Assembly (NCBI GenBank): GCA_037139195.1
Contig: JBAXGW010000044.1
Coordinates: 1 to 38,333 of the forward strand
From: JBAXGW01 sp037139195
Lineage (GTDB): Bacteria; Bacteroidota; Bacteroidia; Bacteroidales; JAHJDW01
Direction of reading: 5' to 3'
DNA length: 38,333 bases
A model generated the notes under the pieces. The model saw nothing but the letters and a program-made list of their open reading frames with translations, made no database searches and had not been told where the DNA came from. The first letter of the stretch is position 1, and the number at the start of each line of letters is the position of its first letter. Shown one piece after another: positions 16,899 through 24,828 of this stretch. Made by a program: the position numbers and the translations under genes.

Positions 16899-18197
16899 TT
16901 ATTTTATTTGTTTTATTAGCATGCCTGAGTAATATTTTTTTCCACCTTTAAAAGTTGTTCGGTCTATTACTGGTTTTGCAGTTGAACTGCTATCGTTGTT
17001 TGTTGCTTCTGTTTTTGCATCACCAGCATTGAATCGATTGTCCCATATCAAATTATTTTTTACTTTTATTTTTCCTTTGCTAACATAAATGGTTTTTCCA
17101 GTTTTTTCATCAATTGTTTGCTCGAAAACTTCAAATTTTTCTCCGCCTTTTAGACCTTCCTTCATTCCAATTTTTGCTGTAATTGGGTAGCCAGTATATA
17201 GTGGTGTTTTTGGTTTGAAAACATCGTATTTTTTCTGAAGTTTTGTATACACAGCATCAACTGTTCGAACTGTTGCTTCTGAAATAATTTGTTCTTGTGT
17301 TCTTTTTTCTTTAAGAGAAAATAATACTAGTCCTGTGGCTCTTTCATCACCTAAAAATTCTAACTTAAATAAGTCGGTATTGTCAAACGCTTCTTTTTTC
17401 TTAGGGTCAATATTTGTTTTGTCCATCCATAAATCATTATAAAAAACAGCTTCAATTGAGTCGTTCCAAACCAATTTGTAAAGGTAGGATGTTGTCCAAA
17501 CTGAATATCCTTCTTTTGCTTTTTCATAAGCTTTATCAGCTGCATCTTTTGCAGCTTGTTGAAGTGAAGGCGGCAGTTTTTCAGCTGCCAGCTTTGCTCC
17601 GTCTCTCAATACTGCAGCTGTTATTTCGTTGCTTACAAAGTTAAACTTAGAAACTACAACAAATGTGTTTCCTATTAATTCAACACCTGCGTCAGCGAGT
17701 GAAGAAATGCCTCTCGCGGAGCCTTTTGCTATGTTTGCTTGCATTTCTGAGGCATTGTATGAGCCTCTTTCTCCTATTAAATTCATGTCAAATGACCCAT
17801 CTTCTTGCCTGTCGAACCATTTTGCCACAAGTTTATTGGCTATTTTATTATTTTTAAGATACTTGTCAATTTGAATAGGCAGCATTTTGTAGGAAGAATC
17901 ATTTTTTTTAGTCGATTTATTTTTTATTTCTGCTTTTTCTGCAGCAGATAAACTGTATTCACGAGGGTTGAAAGATTTTTCGCCAATTGTATGATTGTTG
18001 TATTTGTCGGGAAACGGAGCATTAAAATATGCTTTTAAAACGGTGTCCTTATATGGGAAATAATCAGATTCAACTATTATTGTGTGAAGAGAGCTTCTGC
18101 GGTATTTTACTTCTGGAGTACTATTTGAAGATTGCCCCATAGAAGAAATAAAAAAAAGCATCAAAGCGATGCAGGTTAGGAAAGTTTTTTTGTTCAT
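16899..18197 (-). CDS. Exported protein of unknown function, first gene of the five-gene envelope operon
   Basis: 432 residues with a signal peptide (MNKKTFLTCIALMLFFISSMGQ). No family is recognised. The N-terminal part has RRSSLHTIIVESDYFPYKD and FNAPFPDKYNNH. The middle (about 155-215) is Ala/Gly-rich helix with heptad character (AANIAKGSARGISSLAD, KLPPSLQQAAKDAADKAYEKA). The C-terminal third is strand-rich and ends in a short small-domain-like region (TAKIGMKEGLKGGEKFEVFE, SKGKIKVKNNLIWD, TFKGGKKYYSGMLIKQ). The helical middle could pack in an oligomer or insert in a membrane; neither is shown. A TAAATTTG box lies upstream at 18233-18240. Confidence 0.7.
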   Translation of the reverse strand: MNKKTFLTCIALMLFFISSMGQSSNSTPEVKYRRSSLHTIIVESDYFPYKDTVLKAYFNAPFPDKYNNHTIGEKSFNPREYSLSAAEKAEIKNKSTKKNDSSYKMLPIQIDKYLKNNKIANKLVAKWFDRQEDGSFDMNLIGERGSYNASEMQANIAKGSARGISSLADAGVELIGNTFVVVSKFNFVSNEITAAVLRDGAKLAAEKLPPSLQQAAKDAADKAYEKAKEGYSVWTTSYLYKLVWNDSIEAVFYNDLWMDKTNIDPKKKEAFDNTDLFKLEFLGDERATGLVLFSLKEKRTQEQIISEATVRTVDAVYTKLQKKYDVFKPKTPLYTGYPITAKIGMKEGLKGGEKFEVFEQTIDEKTGKTIYVSKGKIKVKNNLIWDNRFNAGDAKTEATNNDSSSTAKPVIDRTTFKGGKKYYSGMLIKQIK

Positions 18198-18232
18198 CTT
18201 TAATTTAATAATTATTTAGTGTTTATCTAATA

Positions 18233-18240
18233 CAAATTTA
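18233..18240 (-). promoter_or_regulatory. Candidate -7 box (TAAATTTG) of the five-gene operon
   Basis: Exact match to TAnnTTTG on the minus strand, 36 bp upstream of the operon's first ATG. No TTG is seen at the expected spacing. The 226-bp gap from 18198 to 18423 holds no other recognisable feature. Confidence 0.35.
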
Positions 18241-18423
18241 TAAAATATTATTGAATTTATTTTAAAAATATCTGTATAGCAATGAATAATCACGGTTTGG
18301 AATAAAATTTTCCTTGTTTATAGTTTGTTTTTTAAAAACAATAAAGTACTGATTTCTGAAAAAATAATCAGACAACATTAATATTTAAAAATTAAAAAAG
18401 AGAAAGAATTCTAGTTTTTTTAT

Positions 18424-19599
18424 CTATTTCAATACCATGCTTTCTTTAGAGAATTGAGTAAAGCTATAATAAGCTGCACACAGAGCCAAAATAATTAGAG
18501 AAATTACAATTGTGATATATTGCTCAATTAATATAGTTCCAGCGATAATTTCTTTAGTTGCAAGAGCTATATTTAATATGGGAACCCATACGGTTTGCCA
18601 GTTCAGTTCTACGCCTGGCATTAAGGCTATCATTGCAGGTATTATAACAACAAATGTCATTGGTGTTACTAAGCTTTGAGCTTCTTTAAAGCTTTTTGCT
18701 CTTACAACTATAGCCGAAAGCAATCCAGCAAAAAATACGCTAAGTGGCAAAAGCATAGCAAATAGCATTACAATAAACTTAACACTTAATATGTCGCTTA
18801 CGGAATTTAAAAAATCTTGTGGAATATCGGGCAGAAATTCTAAACCTACTAGCATTCCCATAATTGTCATCAATGCTGCTGACAAACCGACTATAGAAAT
18901 AGTTGCCATTTTGCCTATTATTATTTTGTATCGAGAAGCAGGTGATGTTAAAAGTGTTTCGATAGTTCCTTTTTCTTTTTCGCCCGTAATTAAGTCAATG
19001 GCAGGATACATACATCCCATAAAGCAAAATAGGATGAATATATAAGGAAGAAATCCACCAACCATTTTGCCAATTTGTTCTTTTGGCGAAGCTATGTCAA
19101 CTTTTGAAACAATAATGGGAGTAAAGGCTTCGGGCGAAATGTTTAATTGTTTTGTTCGCTCGTTTAATAGTTGAGTTTCTATTAAATCAATTTTTTCTGA
19201 AACTCTACTGCTAAGCAATAAATTTGTTGATTTGTAATACAGATTAATATTGCCCGATTGCATTTTACTTGTTTTGTCAGAAAAATCAGCGTAAAATTCA
19301 ATAACAGCATCCAAGCTATCACCTGATATAGCTTTTTTACCAGTTTCTAGGTTGTAGTTTTCTACAAGAATAAAATTATCGTCTTTAAACTGACTCTTAA
19401 TATTGTCGGGAGTTCCAATTAAGGCTATTTTCAACTGTTTGGTTCCTTCTTTATCCATTAATCCCTTTTGCAGTTTGGTAATTCCAAAAATAAGCAAAGG
19501 AATAACTAACGCAGGTATTATTATTGCCGACATCAGTGTTCTTTTATCTCTAAGTGTATCGGTTAATTCTTTTTTTATAACGGTAAGTATGATATTCAT
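18424..19599 (-). CDS. ABC exporter permease, NatB/ABC-2 type
   Basis: 391 residues with the layout of ABC-2 permeases of the NatB kind. The N-terminal IILTVIKKELTDTLRDKRTLM is followed by a first membrane span (IIIPALVIPLLIFGI). A large extracytoplasmic domain (about 45-185) comes next, then five or so spans. The typical cytoplasmic loop GEKEKGTIETLLTSPASRYKIIIGK joins two of them. The start is 14 bp after the ATPase stop, so the two subunits are co-translated. NatAB of Bacillus exports sodium; here the substrate could equally be another small compound. The subfamily is confident, the substrate is not. Confidence 0.88.
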   Translation of the reverse strand: MNIILTVIKKELTDTLRDKRTLMSAIIIPALVIPLLIFGITKLQKGLMDKEGTKQLKIALIGTPDNIKSQFKDDNFILVENYNLETGKKAISGDSLDAVIEFYADFSDKTSKMQSGNINLYYKSTNLLLSSRVSEKIDLIETQLLNERTKQLNISPEAFTPIIVSKVDIASPKEQIGKMVGGFLPYIFILFCFMGCMYPAIDLITGEKEKGTIETLLTSPASRYKIIIGKMATISIVGLSAALMTIMGMLVGLEFLPDIPQDFLNSVSDILSVKFIVMLFAMLLPLSVFFAGLLSAIVVRAKSFKEAQSLVTPMTFVVIIPAMIALMPGVELNWQTVWVPILNIALATKEIIAGTILIEQYITIVISLIILALCAAYYSFTQFSKESMVLK

Positions 19600-19613
19600 T
19601 TTCTAAATATTTT

Positions 19614-20390
19614 TTATGCAACAATTTGTTTGTTTTCTTTAACAATTTGAATGAAAGTCTCTGTTAATGATTGATTTGAAGATTGTTTTCTAAAGTTTTC
19701 CATTGTGTCATTAAAAATTAGGCTTCCTTTAGAAATAATAGCTAAATCGTCGCATAACAAATCAACTTCACTCATTATATGCGAAGAGAAAATAATTGTT
19801 TTGCCCTCATTTTTGCATTGTTTGATGAGTTCAATAATGTTATGTGCTGTAATTACATCGAGTCCTGATGTTGGTTCGTCAAAAATTACTACGCTTGGGT
19901 TGTGTATCATGCTTCTGGCAATGGATACTTTTTGTTTCATGCCAGTGGAAAGTTGACTTATACGTTTTTTTGAAAATTCATTTATATTTAATTGGTCAAA
20001 AAGCAGTTCTTTGCGTTTGGTAAATTCTAATTTATCCATACCGTGCAAATCGGCAAAGTATTTTACAATTTCACCTGGTGTGAGTCGTTCGTATAAATTG
20101 GTAGAACCAGTTAAAAACCCTATTTTGCTTCTAACTATTTCAGATTCGGTACTTACGCTTGCTCCGTTAACTAAAATTGTTCCTGATGTAGGTTTTAGTA
20201 TGGTAGAAATCATGCGTAATAGAGTTGTTTTTCCTGCTCCATTTGGTCCTAATAACGAAAAAACTCTTCCAGGTGTGCAAGTAAGGCTAACATTATTGAC
20301 TGCAAAAATTGATGAATCATTAGTTTGCAGCTCTTTTTGTTGCTTTTTGTCTAATGAGTATTGTTTGATAACATTTTGAACTTGAATCAT
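19614..20390 (-). CDS. ABC exporter ATPase, NatA type
   Basis: 258 residues. All ABC ATPase motifs are in place: Walker A LGPNGAGKTT (47-56), Q-loop region ISTILKPTSG, signature LSTGMKQKVS (147-156), Walker B VVIFDEP (167-173), D-loop SGLD, and H-loop FSSHIMSE. The fold and order match NatA/CcmA-type exporters, and the permease follows directly. It powers the export described for the partner. The start is supported by MIQVQNVIKQY, the usual first strand of the domain. Confidence 0.9.
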   Translation of the reverse strand: MIQVQNVIKQYSLDKKQQKELQTNDSSIFAVNNVSLTCTPGRVFSLLGPNGAGKTTLLRMISTILKPTSGTILVNGASVSTESEIVRSKIGFLTGSTNLYERLTPGEIVKYFADLHGMDKLEFTKRKELLFDQLNINEFSKKRISQLSTGMKQKVSIARSMIHNPSVVIFDEPTSGLDVITAHNIIELIKQCKNEGKTIIFSSHIMSEVDLLCDDLAIISKGSLIFNDTMENFRKQSSNQSLTETFIQIVKENKQIVA

Positions 20391-20491
20391 TTTTTTAACT
20401 GAGATTTGTGTTTGACATTTTGCAATAAACTAGGTTGTAAAACGGTAAAATTGTTAAAATATTATATTTGTATTATCATGATTAAACGTGT

Positions 20492-21745
20492 TTAACTCTT
20501 TTTCTCAATCCTTCCAACCATAAATAAAGGCGATACTAATAGCAATATAACAGCAATTGCCAACATTCCGTTTCCAAGTCCGAATTGGTCGGCACAGAAA
20601 CCTAGCAGTGGAGCTAAGATTGCTGCAAATAATGTTTCGGCTTGCGATTCTGCTGAAAGTGCAGTTGCAAGTATGTCGTTATTCATTAAATCAGAAAAGT
20701 AAGATATACCAAGTGGTTTGCGTAAATTTTCAATTACGAAAATGATAATGAAGAACAAAATTGAAATCAAAATATAATCGAATTTGAAAAACAAACCGCT
20801 TAAAACGCCTACTCCAAATCCAATAATCAAAGATAAATTTAATGGTTTGTGTATCGACTTAAACCAATCTGCCACCTTCCCCGATTTTCTTGCACCAATG
20901 GCGGTGAGCATATAAATGAAAAAATATATTATTCCAACAAGCAGAGCTGAACGTTGTTTGTCGTTATACATTAAAAATACAGGAAGTCCAATGGCTAGGG
21001 TTTGAATAAAGGGTTGCAAGAAATCTTTTACAGCTTTGTGATAACCAGAAAATATGGAAAGATTTGAAATTGATTTTAAAACCAATTTATTCTTAAAAGA
21101 GAAAATCAACTCGCCAATTACCTGTTTGAATTTTTGTGCCAATTCTTTTCTGTTTAGCTTTTTAATTTCGCCATCTAATTCTTTCGGATAACTAAGCATT
21201 ATCAGTAAATCAATTAAATAGGGCACAATGCTGAAAACAAAAATCATTTGATAATTTCCCGTTACAAAAACAAGTGCCGCCGCCACTAAAGAAGAAATAG
21301 CAGAGCCCGTTTGCGACCAAGAACGGGTATATCCATAATAATAAACCTTCTGATCTTGCCAATCGTTGAGTCGAAGATAATCGAAAATCATGGCTTTATG
21401 GGTTCCACTTCGGAAAGAATCGCCAAAACCGTAAAAAATAAAAGCAACCACAAACAAAGCATAGCTTCCAGAAAAGAAAAAGATAGTAAAAGAAATTATA
21501 TAAGACGAAAATGAATAAATCATAGTGCGTCTTCTGCCCAGTGCATCGGCGATTACTCCTGTAGGAATATTTAAAATATTAATGCAAATTTCGCGAATAG
21601 AATAAAGAGTTCCTATTTCAAAGAATGACAAGCCTTTTTCCATAAAGAAAAGCAACATAAATGGCTCGAAAAATCGAAGATTCTTCAAAAATCCGTAGGC
21701 ACAGAATTTATAGAATTGGGCGTCTTTTTTGAATTTGTTGTTCAT
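20492..21745 (-). CDS. Major facilitator superfamily transporter
   Basis: 417 residues with about 12 hydrophobic spans. The motif-A region between spans 2 and 3 reads GVIADALGRRRTM, the mark of MFS transporters. The N-terminal sequence FLKNLRFFEPFMLLFFMEKGLSFFEIG and the second-half KSGKVADWFKSIHK resemble members annotated as putative drug or sugar efflux proteins, but the substrate cannot be told. It lies 101 bp upstream of the ATPase start on the same strand and 5 bp downstream of the lipoprotein stop, so it may belong to the same transcript as the genes before it. Confidence 0.85.
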   Translation of the reverse strand: MNNKFKKDAQFYKFCAYGFLKNLRFFEPFMLLFFMEKGLSFFEIGTLYSIREICINILNIPTGVIADALGRRRTMIYSFSSYIISFTIFFFSGSYALFVVAFIFYGFGDSFRSGTHKAMIFDYLRLNDWQDQKVYYYGYTRSWSQTGSAISSLVAAALVFVTGNYQMIFVFSIVPYLIDLLIMLSYPKELDGEIKKLNRKELAQKFKQVIGELIFSFKNKLVLKSISNLSIFSGYHKAVKDFLQPFIQTLAIGLPVFLMYNDKQRSALLVGIIYFFIYMLTAIGARKSGKVADWFKSIHKPLNLSLIIGFGVGVLSGLFFKFDYILISILFFIIIFVIENLRKPLGISYFSDLMNNDILATALSAESQAETLFAAILAPLLGFCADQFGLGNGMLAIAVILLLVSPLFMVGRIEKKS

Positions 21746-21750
21746 TATAA

Positions 21751-22251
21751 TTATTTTTCCATTACTAATAATCTGATTTTACTTAGAAATTGACTAATCT
21801 GTTTAATATCTGAACCAAATTCAAATAACACCTTTTTTTTTCTATTTCCAATTTGAATTTCTATCCATTCAGCTCCTCCATCTTTGCAATCTGGACAACC
21901 AATTCTTTCGTCAAGTTTTAGAAAAACATCATAATTGAGCAAACTAATTAATTCTAAATATTTTTTTCTTTCAATAATTAGGAATTTCTTTTTTGTGGGG
22001 TAATTTTTTGAATAGTTATCAGAAGCAGGACCTAGTTGAATTTTTTCAATTCTATAATTATGGAAATTGTATTCTGTATAGCAATATCCAATGCATTCTC
22101 CAAATGAATAACCATATTTAATCAAAATAGAGTCCTTGTCTAAAGTGTCAATTTTTTTATTTTGACTACTAATATTTTTTGTTTTTTCATTGCAAGAGTA
22201 TATAATAATTTGATTTAATATTATTATTAGGAGTAAGAAGAATTTATTCAT
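21751..22251 (-). CDS. Small lipoprotein of unknown function
   Basis: 166 residues starting at the ATG at 22251, which overlaps the end of the upstream aminotransferase gene by 8 bp and begins a lipoprotein signal (MNKFFLLLIIILNQIIIYSC, Cys20). An ATG 10 codons earlier would bury this signal. The mature protein has YGYSFGECIGYCYTEYNF, GCPDCKDGGAEWIEI and a C-terminal DIKQISQFLSKIRLL. The middle CPDCKDG is reminiscent of small calcium- or metal-binding loops, but no family is recognised. The overlap implies translational coupling with the aminotransferase. Confidence 0.65.
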   Translation of the reverse strand: MNKFFLLLIIILNQIIIYSCNEKTKNISSQNKKIDTLDKDSILIKYGYSFGECIGYCYTEYNFHNYRIEKIQLGPASDNYSKNYPTKKKFLIIERKKYLELISLLNYDVFLKLDERIGCPDCKDGGAEWIEIQIGNRKKKVLFEFGSDIKQISQFLSKIRLLVMEK

Positions 22252-23410
22252 GTTTATTGTATATTCCATTAAAGTACTCATTAATTCCCTTTATTCCTTC
22301 CTCAATTTCTTCGTCCAACCTAGCAACATTGATGCGAATAAAATCATTTGCATTTTCGTTGAAATGTATTCCTGGCACAATAGAAACTTTCTTTTCGTCG
22401 TAAAGATCAATTGCAAAGCGGAATCCATCAGTAAATTGTTTTGGTAATTTTGTCCAAATAAAATAACCACCGTCGATTGGTGGAATTTCAAAACCAAGTT
22501 TCAAAAGAGATTTAGAGATTCTTTCGTGCGATTGTTTAATGCGTTCCCTAGTTTCTGAAATATATGTTTTTCCAAAATCATATTTTTCAAGAAATTCAGC
22601 TATGCAACTTTGCAATGGATGCGATGAGGAAAGTGCTGTATAATCGTGAATATTTCTAATTTTCTTCATTATTTCGGTTTCGCAAATCAAATATCCAACT
22701 CGCCAGCCAGTTATTGAAAGTGATTTAGAGAAACTATTCACATAAAAAATATTATCGGCAAGGTTATTTAATGGCAGATATGTTTCTTCGTTGAAATATA
22801 GCTCATTGTAAACCGCATCAATAATAATATAAAATTGATATTTTCGGCTTAGCTCAACTAACTTATCAAAATCAGTTTTATTCCATATTTTCCCCATCGG
22901 ATTTCCTGGAGTTCCAATGAAAATAAGTTTTATCGCATTTTCTTTTATCTGGTTTTCAAGCAAATCAATATCTACCGAGTTATTATCAGAATAGTTGTAT
23001 ACGAAATGTTTGCAATGATAAATTCTCGGCAAATTCGAATAACTTTCGTACACAGGATTCATTGAAAGTACATTTAACATGTCGCCATATTTATTCCATA
23101 AATAAATGAATGCAAGCGAAATAGCCTCGGTAGCACCGTTTGTAATAAGCGTATTAGAAGCATCGAAATTGGTTTTGTATTTCGAATTGTATTTCTGAAG
23201 AAGAAGGTTCGAAAGCTTCAAATCGCCATTGCTTGGAGCATATTGATGGACGTTTTCTTTTGTTTTTTCTTTAAGTATTTCAAGAAGCTCTTTTGGCGGA
23301 GCAAATCCAGGTAAGCCTTGAGCAAAGTTGATGCCTCCATTGTGTTTTACTTTATTGCTGAAAAAAGCAATCAGCGAGGTATTGGGGCGTATATATTTTG
23401 TTTCTGTCAT
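22244..23410 (-). CDS. PLP-dependent aminotransferase, class I/II
   Basis: 388 residues, fold type I. The PLP lysine K229 lies in NSFSKSLSITGWRVGY. D198 (IIIDAVYNELYF), Y201 and the substrate-carboxylate arginine near the end (FIRINVAR) are all present. The N-terminal INFAQGLPGFAPPKELLE is typical of the aspartate/kynurenine-type group. The enzyme moves an amino group between an amino acid and a 2-oxo acid; the donor cannot be fixed from sequence. The length matches the family (about 385-400 residues). Confidence 0.9.
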   Translation of the reverse strand: MTETKYIRPNTSLIAFFSNKVKHNGGINFAQGLPGFAPPKELLEILKEKTKENVHQYAPSNGDLKLSNLLLQKYNSKYKTNFDASNTLITNGATEAISLAFIYLWNKYGDMLNVLSMNPVYESYSNLPRIYHCKHFVYNYSDNNSVDIDLLENQIKENAIKLIFIGTPGNPMGKIWNKTDFDKLVELSRKYQFYIIIDAVYNELYFNEETYLPLNNLADNIFYVNSFSKSLSITGWRVGYLICETEIMKKIRNIHDYTALSSSHPLQSCIAEFLEKYDFGKTYISETRERIKQSHERISKSLLKLGFEIPPIDGGYFIWTKLPKQFTDGFRFAIDLYDEKKVSIVPGIHFNENANDFIRINVARLDEEIEEGIKGINEYFNGIYNKHE

Positions 23411-23573
23411 GATTTTTGGATATAGAAGTTAAAAATAAGTAAATAAAACAATATTTAATAAAATGAATTACTATTTTTTAAATGTTACGTCTAAAATTTT
23501 TGAAAATCCTTGTATATTTGTATATTAAAAAACGATTGTAATTATTTTTTAAAATTTAAAACTACAAATAATT

Positions 23574-23792
23574 ATGAAAATAATAGGACTAAAAATAGAA
23601 AACGACTCAAAAGGCAACCCTCGTTATGCGAGATTTGATTTACGAAAGCATGGCGAAGCAATAAAACCTTATATAGAAACTATAGGAGTCTACGAAGATA
23701 TGCACAAGGATAAAGACGTAGATTATATTTCAGCAGAAGAATTAAAAAAAAGAGTTCACAAACATATTGAAAGTTTGCCATGGCAGAAATAA
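23574..23792 (+). CDS. Putative antitoxin of a small toxin-antitoxin pair
   Basis: 72 residues. MKIIGLKIENDSKGNPRYARFDLRKHGEAIKPYIETIGV, then a charged helix to HKHIESLPWQK. Short Bacteroidota proteins of this type (DSKGNPRYARFDLRKHGE) usually sit directly before a small toxin-like gene, which is the case here: its last codons overlap the start of the next frame (ATG at 23780, stop at 23790). A TATATTTG box (23513-23520) 53 bp upstream is an exact -7 match. The antitoxin role is inferred from size, overlap and order; the family name is not known to me. Confidence 0.6.
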   Translation: MKIIGLKIENDSKGNPRYARFDLRKHGEAIKPYIETIGVYEDMHKDKDVDYISAEELKKRVHKHIESLPWQK

Positions 23793-24101
23793 AAATAGAG
23801 TTTGACAAATCAGTTGAATTGTATTTAAATAAACTTGTAGATGTTCTTTTTTGTAAAGAATATTTTTCTTACAAAGAAAATGCCTTTGAATATGTTGATG
23901 AAATAATTGACGAAATATCTACTATTTATTCGTAGATATGGCAAAGATTTGTTTTATGTAAATATAAAGAAAAGTAAACGAACTTCATGGATTGTCTATT
24001 TTAATTATGATAAAACAGAAATGATTTATAAAATAAGACATATTTCAAATAATCATGTTGCTGAGCATAATGTAAGAAACACTAGAGCTCATAAAAAATA
24101 G
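23780..24101 (+). pseudogene. Toxin-like gene with an internal frameshift
   Basis: The first frame starts at ATG 23780, overlapping the upstream gene by 13 bp. It reads MAEIKIEFDKSVELYLNKL and on to DEIISTIYS-like sequence (IIDEISTIYS), then stops at TAG 23933-23935. The protein continues in another frame from about 23931: RRYGKDLFYVNIKKSKRTSW, IRHISNNHVAEHN and a stop at 24099-24101. KSKRTSW, YFNYDK and ISNNH are the conserved blocks of a small Bacteroidota toxin-like family, in which about ten residues would be expected between STIYS and YGKDLFY. A small out-of-frame deletion fits best. An alternative TTG start at 23907 could only make the C-terminal part. The product is probably inactive. 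Confidence 0.65.
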
Positions 24102-24180
24102 AGAATTAATACTATTTGTTCAATTTTTTAGTTATTTTAGCATTTGAAAATTTAAATATTAATTAAATAATACAATAACA

Positions 24181-24756
24181 ATGGAAAGCATTAAAGGAAC
24201 AGAAACCGAAAAAAACTTATTAAAAGCATTTGCTGGTGAATCGCAAGCTAAAAATCGCTACACCTATTTTGCAAAGCAAGCACAAAAAGAAGGTTATGAG
24301 CAAATTTCTGCAATCTTCATGGAAACAGCAATTCAAGAAGAGCAACACGCTAAAATTTTCTTCAAATTTTTAGAAGGTGGTGCATTAGAAATTACTGCAA
24401 TGTATCCTGCAGGTATGATTGGGACTACAGAAGAAAATCTAAATGCTTCAGCAATGGGCGAAAACGAAGAATGGGCTGAAATATATCCTCATTTTGCAGA
24501 AGTTGCTGAAAAAGAAGGATTCAAAAAAGTAGCAACTGCTTTCAAGCTTATTGCTAAGATAGAAAAAGAACACGAAGAAAGATATGCAAAAATCCACAAA
24601 AACATGTTAGAAGGAAAAGTTTTTGGGAAAGATGATAAACAAACGTGGGTTTGTCGTAAATGCGGATATCACCATGAAGGTAATAAAGCTTTAGCAAATT
24701 GCCCTGTTTGCGATCATCCTCAGGCTTACTTCGAACTAAAAGCTACAAACTACTAG
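24181..24756 (+). CDS. rbr: Rubrerythrin
   Basis: 191 residues. The N-terminal ferritin-like four-helix domain carries the diiron motifs (AFAGESQAKNRYTYF, AIQEEQHAKIFFKFLEGG, AEVAEKEGF, IAKIEKEHEERY). The C-terminal rubredoxin-like domain has CRKCG and CPVCD for one iron (residues about 160-182). Rubrerythrins reduce hydrogen peroxide in anaerobes and microaerophiles with electrons from rubredoxin or NADH systems. A weak -7/-33 pair (AGCATTTG at 24139-24146, TTG 20 bases upstream) precedes it. The gene supports an oxygen-sensitive lifestyle. Confidence 0.93.
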   Translation: MESIKGTETEKNLLKAFAGESQAKNRYTYFAKQAQKEGYEQISAIFMETAIQEEQHAKIFFKFLEGGALEITAMYPAGMIGTTEENLNASAMGENEEWAEIYPHFAEVAEKEGFKKVATAFKLIAKIEKEHEERYAKIHKNMLEGKVFGKDDKQTWVCRKCGYHHEGNKALANCPVCDHPQAYFELKATNY

Positions 24757-24783
24757 TATTTTTTTAAAATTTAATTTATAATG

Positions 24784-24814
24784 GACCTGTCAGATTTTTG
24801 AAACCTGACAGGTC
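24784..24814. repeat. Inverted repeat (REP-like palindrome) between rbr and MATE gene
   Basis: GACCTGTCAG (24784-24793) and its exact complement CTGACAGGTC (24805-24814) flank an 11-base loop. The palindrome ends 14 bp before the MATE start and lacks a downstream T-tract, so a simple terminator is unlikely. Closely similar cctgacaggt hairpins are, from memory, dispersed in many Bacteroidota genomes. Confidence 0.6.
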
Positions 24815-24828
24815 TTATTAATTTAAAA

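Noticed and set aside
20463..20470. TATATTTG promoter box on the plus strand
   Set aside because: It is an exact -7 match, but no plus-strand gene follows and no TTG lies at the right spacing. Such boxes arise by chance in AT-rich DNA.
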